Source: Allochromatium warmingii (GTDB taxonomy: Bacteria; Pseudomonadota; Gammaproteobacteria; Chromatiales; Chromatiaceae). Taken from it: a stretch of DNA of 64,000 nt. A program made the position numbers and the translations under genes. Position 1 is the first letter of the stretch, and the number at the start of each line of letters is the position of its first letter. Positions 57,895 to 64,000 of this stretch are shown one piece after another. The stretch is taken from NCBI RefSeq assembly GCF_900107145.1, contig NZ_FNOW01000003.1, forward strand, positions 1-64,000, in the 5' to 3' direction. The notes under the pieces were generated by a model. The model saw nothing but the letters and a program-made list of their open reading frames with translations. It was not told where the DNA came from and made no database searches.

Positions 57895-57938
57895 ACTAAC
57901 AGGAGGTGTTTGGTGTGTACCGAAACACAGTTCCCGCC

Positions 57939-58994
57939 TTAGTGAGCGGGCTTCTCCATCGGGGTGAGCGACTGCGCCGATTGCGCAACCGCAGCGCGAT
58001 CATCGTCCGGCAGAGCAATCAGACCCTTGTCAGCTAGATAGCCGTCTGGCCCCCAAGCTTTGTCGCTGGTGAATTCTTTGACAAATTCTTCGATGCCCGG
58101 AATCGTGCCAACATGGGCGTTCTTGACATAGAAATAGATCGAACGCGATACCGGATAGGAGCCATCGGAGATGCTGTCATAGGTCGGCGCAACGCCGTCG
58201 ATCTTCGCGCCCTGCACCTTGTCGGTATTTTGATCGAGGAAGCTATAGCCGAAGATGCCGAGGGCATTCGGATTCGCCGTCAGCTTCTGCACGATGAGGT
58301 TATCGTTCTCACCGGCTTCCACATAGGCACCATCTTCGCGCACCCCGTGACACACGGCCTTGTGCTTTTTCTCTTCGGTCTTTTTCAGTGCTTTGATTTC
58401 GGGGATGCTATTGCAGCCGCCTTCCATTGCTAATTCAACAAAGGCATCACGGGTACCGGAGGTGGGCGGCGGGCCTAATACTTCGATCTTGGCATCTGGT
58501 AATTCAGCATTAACCTCTTTCCAAGTTTTGTACGGATTCGGCTCAAAACCGCCTTTGCCGTCTGGAATATCTTTCGCCAGCGCCAAATAGAGGTCTTTAA
58601 GCGTTAAATCGAGCTGTGCTGTGGACTTGGAATTAGCAATAGCAATGCCGTCAAAGCCGATCTTGACTTCGGTGATGTCTTTCACACCCGCTTCTTGACA
58701 GGCATCAAATTCGCTCGCTTTCATCGCCCGCGATGCGTTAGTGATGTCAGGATGATCGACCCCGACGCCACCGCAAAACAGCTTCATGCCGCCGCCGGTG
58801 CCAGTGGATTCAACTTTTGGTGTTTTAAAATTCCCGCTCCGTCCAAAGGTCTCGGCGACAGCGGTCGAGAACGGGAACACAGTCGAGGAGCCGACGATAT
58901 GGATGGAATCACGGGCCATTGCTTGAGTCGAAAGCGTAGTGACAGCCAGGGTAACAGCCGCCGCGATCAGGGTTTTATTCATCACGTTAAGCAT
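57939..58994 (-). CDS. pstS: Phosphate-binding protein PstS
   Basis: A 351-residue periplasmic binding protein. A signal peptide (about 1-27, ending TQAMA) precedes HIVGSSTVFPFSTAVAETFG, the phosphate-site loop of the longer PstS class, and GTGGGMKLFCGGVG and PPTSGTRDAFVELA further on. Cys residues are in pairs. The start may instead be the ATG four codons later (58982). It leads the pst operon and has a Pho box upstream. Confidence 0.95.
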   Translation of the reverse strand: MLNVMNKTLIAAAVTLAVTTLSTQAMARDSIHIVGSSTVFPFSTAVAETFGRSGNFKTPKVESTGTGGGMKLFCGGVGVDHPDITNASRAMKASEFDACQEAGVKDITEVKIGFDGIAIANSKSTAQLDLTLKDLYLALAKDIPDGKGGFEPNPYKTWKEVNAELPDAKIEVLGPPPTSGTRDAFVELAMEGGCNSIPEIKALKKTEEKKHKAVCHGVREDGAYVEAGENDNLIVQKLTANPNALGIFGYSFLDQNTDKVQGAKIDGVAPTYDSISDGSYPVSRSIYFYVKNAHVGTIPGIEEFVKEFTSDKAWGPDGYLADKGLIALPDDDRAAVAQSAQSLTPMEKPAH

Positions 58995-59065
58995 CTCTAT
59001 GGAGTGGACGAAATCGCACAGAGCGGTATTGTCGTTACACTGGGTTCCGATTGTATGAAGGCAAG

Positions 59066-59083
59066 ATGACGATTGCGTGACAG
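59066..59083 (-). promoter_or_regulatory. Pho box upstream of pstS
   Basis: Minus-strand CTGTCACGCAATCGTCAT fits the PhoB box CTGTCAT-N4-CTGTCAT: the first half matches except its last base, the second keeps GTCAT. It lies about 70 bases from the pstS start. Confidence 0.65.
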
Positions 59084-59209
59084 CACGCGCAGCATGTAAA
59101 CGCCCGACTGAGCGCCAGCGAGCGGGTGCTAGGCGGGCGCAAATCGAGCGGATGCAAAGCGACCGTATCCGGTATGATCGGCAAATTTTCGGTTTCGGGA
59201 CACTGATCT

Positions 59210-60403
59210 ATGCGATCCATGCGCGTTTTAATGATTTCGGATGTGTATTTTCCTCGCGTCACCGGCGTTTCGACTTCGATTCAGACCTTTGCCCGCGAAC
59301 TCGGCGCACTCGGTCACAGCGTGACCGTGATGGTGCCCGATTATGGCGCACGCGATTATGATGCCGGGACGAATGAAGCGTTTGAGATCATTCGCATTCC
59401 CTCGCGTTATTTGCCGATTGATCCAGAAGATCGTATTTTGCAGCCATTTAAAATTCGGCGGCTCACCGAAACCCTGCGGGCGCGTCAATTCGATTTGGTG
59501 CATATTCAAACGCCTTTCATTGCGCATTATTCCGGGCTGGCGCTGGCAAAACGCCTTGGCGTTCCAGTGATTGAAAGCTATCACACTTTTTTTGAGCACT
59601 ATCTCTATCATTATGTGCCCTGGGTGCCAGCAAGCTGGATGCGTCACGCAGCGCGGCATTTCTCAACGGCGCAATGTAACGGCGTTGCCGGACTGGTTGT
59701 GCCCTCACAAGCGATGCTCGCTGTATTGCGTGAGTATGGCATCAACACCCCCGCCGAAGTCATTCCAACTGGGATTGATTTAAAACAGTTTAGTCAAGGT
59801 GATGGGTACCGCTTTCGCACGCGCTATGGTATTGCTCCAGAGCGTCCAGTCTTAGTTTTAGTGAGTCGTTTGGCGTTTGAGAAAAATATTGCATTTATTC
59901 TCAAAGCACTGGTGCGCATTAAAGCCGAAGTGCCGAATGTTTTACTCGTGGTTGCCGGTGAAGGGCCAGCACAACAGGAATTGACGCGCTTGGCAGAACA
60001 GTTAGGGCTAACCAATCACACCTTGTTTCTGGGTTATTTAAATCGCGATGGGAGTTTAGAAGATTGCTATTGCGCTGGTCAGGCATTTGTATTCGCGTCG
60101 CGCACGGAAACGCAGGGCTTAGTATTGCTTGAAGCGATGGCACTCGGCGTGCCCGTAGTGTCAACGGCGGTGATGGGCACTAAAGAAGTGCTCGGCGATG
60201 GTCAGGGCGCACTGATTGCCGAAGAAGATGAAGCCGATTTTGCCTGCAAAGCCGTGCGTTTGCTCACCGATGCGACCTTGCGTCAGCGTTTGGCCGCCGA
60301 CGCTGTGGCCCATGCGCGGGAGTGGTCAGCGCCGGTGCTGGCCGAACGCTTGGCGCAGTATTATGCGCAGATTGTCGCTCAGGCTAATACATCAAGGATG
60401 TAA
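59210..60403 (+). CDS. GT4-family glycosyltransferase
   Basis: A 397-residue GT-B glycosyltransferase. The N-terminal domain begins MRVLMISDVYFPRVTGVSTSIQ (glycine loop), and the C-terminal domain has the nucleotide-sugar site RTETQGLVLLEAMALGVPVV, with the E-x7-E motif. The N-terminal pattern resembles lipid glycosyltransferases that add glucose or mannose to diacylglycerol or phosphatidylinositol (PimB/MgdA type). The acceptor is not determined. The spacing of two in-frame ATGs (59210 and 59219) leaves the start open by three residues. It stands alone, and its end overlaps a small convergent gene by 25 bases. Confidence 0.88.
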   Translation: MRSMRVLMISDVYFPRVTGVSTSIQTFARELGALGHSVTVMVPDYGARDYDAGTNEAFEIIRIPSRYLPIDPEDRILQPFKIRRLTETLRARQFDLVHIQTPFIAHYSGLALAKRLGVPVIESYHTFFEHYLYHYVPWVPASWMRHAARHFSTAQCNGVAGLVVPSQAMLAVLREYGINTPAEVIPTGIDLKQFSQGDGYRFRTRYGIAPERPVLVLVSRLAFEKNIAFILKALVRIKAEVPNVLLVVAGEGPAQQELTRLAEQLGLTNHTLFLGYLNRDGSLEDCYCAGQAFVFASRTETQGLVLLEAMALGVPVVSTAVMGTKEVLGDGQGALIAEEDEADFACKAVRLLTDATLRQRLAADAVAHAREWSAPVLAERLAQYYAQIVAQANTSRM

Positions 60404-60615
60404 TTTGACAGATCGTGATCGGCCTGAATGACCTTGGCCGAGGCTTGGACATGACGCAAATTTTGCGTCTGTTCAAGCAGCGGCTGACTAATATCGCGTT
60501 CGCTGGTGCCTTCAAATTGACGGGCGCTGGCTATTTCAGCCGCATTGACGTTCATCGCATCTAAATGACGGTTCATGCTAACCCATGCTGTATGCGCGAA
60601 AATACCGGTAACCAT
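60379..60615 (-). CDS. Small flagellar rod/hook-like C-terminal protein
   Basis: A 78-residue protein. The second half (LLEQTQNLRHVQASAKVIQADHDLSNYILDVLA, residues 45-78) resembles the C-terminal helix of flagellar rod and hook proteins (the YEANAKVI...LLDI region), and the N-terminus (GIFAHTAWVSMNRHLDAMNVNAAEIASA) resembles their N-terminal helix. It thus looks like the two coiled-coil ends without the middle domain. GGAG lies eight bases before the ATG. Such mini-proteins are found in several proteobacteria; function unknown. Confidence 0.6.
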   Translation of the reverse strand: MVTGIFAHTAWVSMNRHLDAMNVNAAEIASARQFEGTSERDISQPLLEQTQNLRHVQASAKVIQADHDLSNYILDVLA

Positions 60616-60727
60616 GTGCAATTCTCCATTTAAGCCTGCGTTTTAAAGTGAGTGTAGTCCAATTCCTGCACCATGGCGGGCAAAACGACCCATTTGCAAC
60701 GCATGTACCATCAATCTGCGACCGCGA

Positions 60728-61486
60728 TCACAGTGCAGCAGCACGAGCGCGGAGCTGTGCGGCCGATTCAGCACCCAAATAGCGATCAATCAGCGCCCGT
60801 CCCACATATAGCAGTGGTGTTAAGGCAATAGCCACGATCAATTTATAGCCATAATTGACCGTACCGACTGCCAAAAATAATTCTAGCGACCACTGCTGCG
60901 GCCCAAGCACAAACGCGATATACAGCACCACAAAGCTGTCGATACATTGCGATACCAGCGTTGAGCCAGTCGCCCGCGCCCAAATCAAACGCTCACCAGT
61001 CCAGCGGCGGATACGCTGAAACAGGCTCACATCAATCATCTGGCCAATTAAAAATGCCAGCACCGAGCCGATAATAATCCACATCCCCTGACCAAAGATG
61101 GCGCTAAAAGCCGCCTGCATATCAGGAACGCCCTGTTCGGCTTGAATGCCAACCCACCAATCGGCTGGCGCGAGATGAATTGACAGATAGGCAAACGCGA
61201 ATGCGTACAGAATCAGACCAACGGTTAGATAAGAAAGCAATTGAATGCTACGCCGACCATAATATTCATTCAGAATATCGGTCATTACAAACACCACCGG
61301 CCACAACAACACGCCAGCGGTAAAACTCAACGAACCGGATTGACCGAATACCTGCCAATTTAATGGCATCATGCCGAGCGTTGTTTCAAGGGCAAAAATC
61401 TTGACCCCGAATAATTCGGCGATGAGGGCATTGGCAACAAAAAAGCCGCCAAGCACAATAAACAGGATAGTCGAGCGTTCAAACAT
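60728..61486 (-). CDS. yhhQ: Queuosine precursor transporter YhhQ
   Basis: A 252-residue membrane protein of the DUF165 family, importing preQ0/preQ1 for tRNA queuosine. It has about six spans and the hallmark VMTDILNEYYGRRSIQLL in the first loop plus GSTLVSQCIDSFVVLYIAF near residue 185. It begins 14 bases from the divergent cytochrome gene. Confidence 0.9.
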   Translation of the reverse strand: MFERSTILFIVLGGFFVANALIAELFGVKIFALETTLGMMPLNWQVFGQSGSLSFTAGVLLWPVVFVMTDILNEYYGRRSIQLLSYLTVGLILYAFAFAYLSIHLAPADWWVGIQAEQGVPDMQAAFSAIFGQGMWIIIGSVLAFLIGQMIDVSLFQRIRRWTGERLIWARATGSTLVSQCIDSFVVLYIAFVLGPQQWSLELFLAVGTVNYGYKLIVAIALTPLLYVGRALIDRYLGAESAAQLRARAAAL

Positions 61487-61500
61487 GCCGAGGGTATTTT

Positions 61501-61848
61501 ATGAGACTGCACAGACGCGATTGGCTGATGATTAGCCTGACTGGGTTGTTGAGTGCCTGTGAACCCGAACCCCAAGCGGTCAGCGATTATCCGGCGCTTA
61601 CCTCAGGCCAAAAACTCTATGACTGGCATTGCGCGACCTGTCATCGTGATCGCGGACGCGGGAATTTTCTCAAAGGCGTGCCTTCCGCAGCAAACTATGC
61701 CCAGCTTGAGCTATCGGCCTTTACGACGATCATTCAGGGCCATCAGCGCCCGCCCAATACGCAGATGCCATTTTTTACGCACATGCCGCGTTTTCAGGTC
61801 GAAGCCATCGCCTATTATTTGCGCACCCAACTTAATCACAGGCCGTAG
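61501..61848 (+). CDS. Lipoprotein monohaem cytochrome c
   Basis: A 115-residue cytochrome. A lipobox-like LLSAC at residues 16-20 suggests an acylated N-terminus. The haem site is CATCH (WHCATCHRDRG), and the likely axial methionine is in NTQMPFF near the C-terminus. It is a small class I cytochrome for periplasmic electron transfer; the partner is not indicated by context. GAGG precedes the ATG. Its tail overlaps the PP2C gene by 17 bases. Confidence 0.88.
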   Translation: MRLHRRDWLMISLTGLLSACEPEPQAVSDYPALTSGQKLYDWHCATCHRDRGRGNFLKGVPSAANYAQLELSAFTTIIQGHQRPPNTQMPFFTHMPRFQVEAIAYYLRTQLNHRP

Positions 61849-62635
61849 CCGTTGCGACTCGCGCACCAATACGCAAGAGCGCGAGCGTGATATTGTCATT
61901 TCCGCCGCGTTCATTGGCTAATTGCACCAACGCATCGGCAGCGGATTCGAGCGCATCAGCATGATCGATGGAACTAAGCAACTGCATTAACAGTTCATCC
62001 GGAACCAATCCGGTTAAACCATCGGTGCAGAATAAAAATAAATCACCGCTTTCTAGGGCAATGACATTTGACGCCACTTCGACATTTGGCACTGAGCCGA
62101 GGGCGCGGGTTAAAATATTGTCGCCAATACCATAGCGCCGCGCATCTTCACGCGAATTAAAAAAGCCTTGATCGATAACTTCCTGAATAAAGGAATGATC
62201 GCGGGAAAGCTGGCTAAATTCCGTGCCGCGCAGCCGATATAACCGCGAATCGCCGACATGCGCGAACGCCAGCCAGTCCCAACCCACCGCGCCGACGACC
62301 ACTGTCGTGCCCATGCCCGCGCATTCAGTGTGATCTTTCGCATGAAGCAGCAGAGTGATATTCGCTTCTTCAACCGATGCGTGTAAATATTGACGCGCTT
62401 TTTCGGCTGTAGGACTGGCGCTCGGACGACGCTGGAACCGCTCGCCGATAGTCGTGGCGGCCAGTTGACTGGCGATATTGCCCGCCGTCGCGCCGCCCAC
62501 CCCATCGGCAACAATCACCAATCCGAGTTCGGGATGCACGGCTACCGCATCCTCGTTGCGTTGACGCACGCGACCTTGATCGGTGCGCCACGCCAATTCC
62601 AGAGCAAAGGCACTGATGGGCGTGGATGCTGCCAT
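61832..62635 (-). CDS. PP2C-type serine/threonine protein phosphatase
   Basis: A 267-residue metal-dependent phosphatase. It has RTDQGRVRQRNEDAV (17-31), VIVADGVGGATAGNIAS (metal Asp and Gly), AFAHVGDSRLYRLRG, LFLFCTDGLTGLV, and GGNDNITLALLRI with the final metal Asp. AAGGAGG precedes the ATG at 62635. No kinase partner is in the window. Confidence 0.93.
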   Translation of the reverse strand: MAASTPISAFALELAWRTDQGRVRQRNEDAVAVHPELGLVIVADGVGGATAGNIASQLAATTIGERFQRRPSASPTAEKARQYLHASVEEANITLLLHAKDHTECAGMGTTVVVGAVGWDWLAFAHVGDSRLYRLRGTEFSQLSRDHSFIQEVIDQGFFNSREDARRYGIGDNILTRALGSVPNVEVASNVIALESGDLFLFCTDGLTGLVPDELLMQLLSSIDHADALESAADALVQLANERGGNDNITLALLRIGARVATATACD

Positions 62636-62673
62636 CACGACCTCCTTGAAAGATTCCGGAAAGATTCGGGCAG

Positions 62674-63408
62674 TCAACTGCCGCTGTCGCCATTGAGGCG
62701 GGCCGCCAAGCGTTTGGGTTCGACATAGCCGGGGATCATTTCGCCCTGATCGGTGATAATCGCCGGCGTGCCGCGCAGTCCCAGCTCTTCAGCAAGCGCC
62801 ATGTGTTCGTCAATCGGATTATCACAGGTCTTAGATGCGATCTGTTTACCCGCTTTAGCTTGCGTCATGGCCGAACGCCGCGCAGCGGCATCGCCAGCAC
62901 ACCACACGGATACCGCTTCATTAAACGCCGGGCTACCCTGACCAGCACGCGGGTAAAACAGATAACGCACGCGAATGCCTTCCTGTTCATATTCAGCGAG
63001 TTGGCTATGTAATTTGCGACAATAGCCACATTCAATATCAGTAAATACGGTAATCGTATGCTTGGCCTGTTGCTTACCAAATATCACCATAGCCTCTTCA
63101 CCGACCGCATCAATGAGTTGCTTCCGTGCTTCAGCCATACGCGGTTCGGTTAAATCTTCGCGGGTTTTTAAATCGACAATATGCCCGCTGATAAAATGAC
63201 GGCCATCAGCCGTGACATACATTAACTCTGACCCGGCCATGACTTCATAGAGTCCTTTAATTGGCGCAGGCTGAATCTGGGTGATCTTTAATTCGGGCGC
63301 GATGTCTTTTAGCGCAGCGCGAATCGTATCTTCTGGCCCAGCAACTGTCAGACCACTGACTAATAATAGCGCGGTCGCGGTCAGCAGGCGGTGATTAACT
63401 CGCTTCAT
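62674..63408 (-). CDS. dsbC: Thiol:disulfide interchange protein DsbC
   Basis: A 244-residue periplasmic disulfide isomerase. A signal peptide (1-23) precedes the dimerisation domain and the thioredoxin fold with active site CGYC (TVFTDIECGYCRKLHSQL). A second cysteine pair is present (WCAG...KTCDN), as in E. coli DsbC, and the cis-Pro loop is GTPAII. It follows yajQ on the same strand with a 14-base gap. Confidence 0.93.
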   Translation of the reverse strand: MKRVNHRLLTATALLLVSGLTVAGPEDTIRAALKDIAPELKITQIQPAPIKGLYEVMAGSELMYVTADGRHFISGHIVDLKTREDLTEPRMAEARKQLIDAVGEEAMVIFGKQQAKHTITVFTDIECGYCRKLHSQLAEYEQEGIRVRYLFYPRAGQGSPAFNEAVSVWCAGDAAARRSAMTQAKAGKQIASKTCDNPIDEHMALAEELGLRGTPAIITDQGEMIPGYVEPKRLAARLNGDSGS

Positions 63409-63422
63409 AGTAGATTCAAACC

Positions 63423-63905
63423 CTAATCGCGGAAATTGTTAAACTGTAATGGCAATCCCCAGTCACTACCGCGCAATAAAGCAATGATTTCTTGTAAATC
63501 ATCACGCTTTTTGCCAGTAACGCGCAGTTGATCGCCCTGAATTTGCGCCTGCACTTTAATTTTGCTCGCCTTGATCGCCTTGACCAATGTTTTGGCGGTG
63601 TCGCTATCGACGCCCTGTTTGAGCTTGACCTCCTGACGGGCGCTACTCAAATTGGTCACCGGGTCAGCCGGATCAAGGCTGGCGAGGTCAATTCCGCGTT
63701 TGACCAGCTTCTGGCGTAGGATATCCATCATCTGCTGGAGGTGAAATTCTTGCTCGCCGGTGAGCAGAATCAGGTCGTCGCGCAGTTCAAAACTCGCGTT
63801 GACGCCCTTGAAATCAAAGCGGGTGCCGATCTCGCGGTTAGACTGATCGACCGCGTTGCGCACCTCTTGCAGATCGATCTCGGAGACGACATCGAAAGAA
63901 GGCAT
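63423..63905 (-). CDS. yajQ: YajQ-family nucleotide-binding protein
   Basis: A 160-residue UPF0234 protein. The family start MPSFDVVSEID and the segments GTRFDFKGVNASFEL and QVQIQGDQLRVTGKKRDDLQ-type region (here KVQAQIQGDQLRVTGKKRDD) fix the assignment. YajQ proteins bind nucleotides, including c-di-GMP in Xanthomonas. The ATG at 63905 is conserved across the family. No gene is visible between 63906 and the window end. Confidence 0.92.
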   Translation of the reverse strand: MPSFDVVSEIDLQEVRNAVDQSNREIGTRFDFKGVNASFELRDDLILLTGEQEFHLQQMMDILRQKLVKRGIDLASLDPADPVTNLSSARQEVKLKQGVDSDTAKTLVKAIKASKIKVQAQIQGDQLRVTGKKRDDLQEIIALLRGSDWGLPLQFNNFRD

Positions 63906-64000
63906 GACGTGTAAAACTCTCGGCAAATAGTTGAAGCATTCGGGTGTAACAACAGCGCCGATCTTAACCCATTCGACGGCATTCTGGGCGGTGCAATCGG

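Overview
The window reads as a chromosomal segment of a diazotrophic gammaproteobacterium, most likely a purple sulfur bacterium or close relative (Chromatiales). The case rests on gene content: a flavocytochrome c/SQR-like oxidoreductase, an Alvin-type FdxN behind nifB, a sucrose-phosphate synthase/phosphatase pair, a Prx5-glutaredoxin hybrid, and gammaproteobacterial mre/mrd/dacA/ybeD/lipB and lol synteny. No rRNA, tRNA, CRISPR array, transposase or phage gene was recognised. The placement is an inference; there is no marker gene in the window that fixes the genus.

Layout. 1-5.6 kb: SQR-like flavoprotein, a possible 32-residue membrane peptide, ilvA, then two UDP-sugar genes. 5.7-8 kb: glutathione reductase and a peroxiredoxin-glutaredoxin fusion. 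8.2-16.9 kb: two large AT-rich genes for type I-secreted RTX-type surface proteins. 17-25.2 kb: a FliT-like protein, a MoCF/CinA-domain protein, hemL-thiE-comEC, a DUF2062 protein and lolC/E-lolD. 25.4-30.3 kb: OmpA-family protein, sucrose synthesis pair, DUF4412-like secreted protein. 30.4-38.7 kb: the minus-strand elongasome cluster mreB-mreC-mreD-mrdA-rodA-rlpA-dacA-ybeD-lipB. 38.9-40.7 kb: gatC-gatA, without gatB.

40.8-53.2 kb holds two nif transcription units: nifV-TPR-nifW-nifZ-nifM (minus) and nifB-fdxN-fdx-FeSII-nifQ-draG (plus), separated by uppP-usp and gmhA-pyrE-DUF4124. Both have a visible sigma-54 promoter with an upstream TGT-N10-ACA NifA site. A SIR2-fold gene lies tail to tail with draG and has its own near-consensus sigma-54 promoter, which puts an uncharacterised NAD-type protein into the nif regulon beside the enzyme that removes ADP-ribose from dinitrogenase reductase. 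nifHDK are not in the window. Together these genes make FeMo-cofactor precursor (NifB), homocitrate (NifV), Mo donor (NifQ), Fe-protein maturation (NifM), MoFe-protein maturation/protection (NifW, NifZ), electron carriers, oxygen protection (FeSII) and post-translational switching (DraG).

53.4-59 kb: pstSCAB-phoU with a Pho box and hairpins after pstS and pstA. 59.2-64 kb: a GT4 glycosyltransferase, a flagellar-rod-like small protein, yhhQ, a lipoprotein cytochrome c, a PP2C phosphatase, dsbC and yajQ.

Two dispersed repeat families run through the intergenic spaces: an 88-110 bp inverted repeat built from GACAGGATTAACAGGAT units (four copies), and a TTTCAGC-rich degenerate repeat that sits on or just after stop codons of lipB, gatA, nifZ and perhaps rlpA. 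Other points of note are a probable ATT start codon for mreC and the displacement of gatB by the nif genes.
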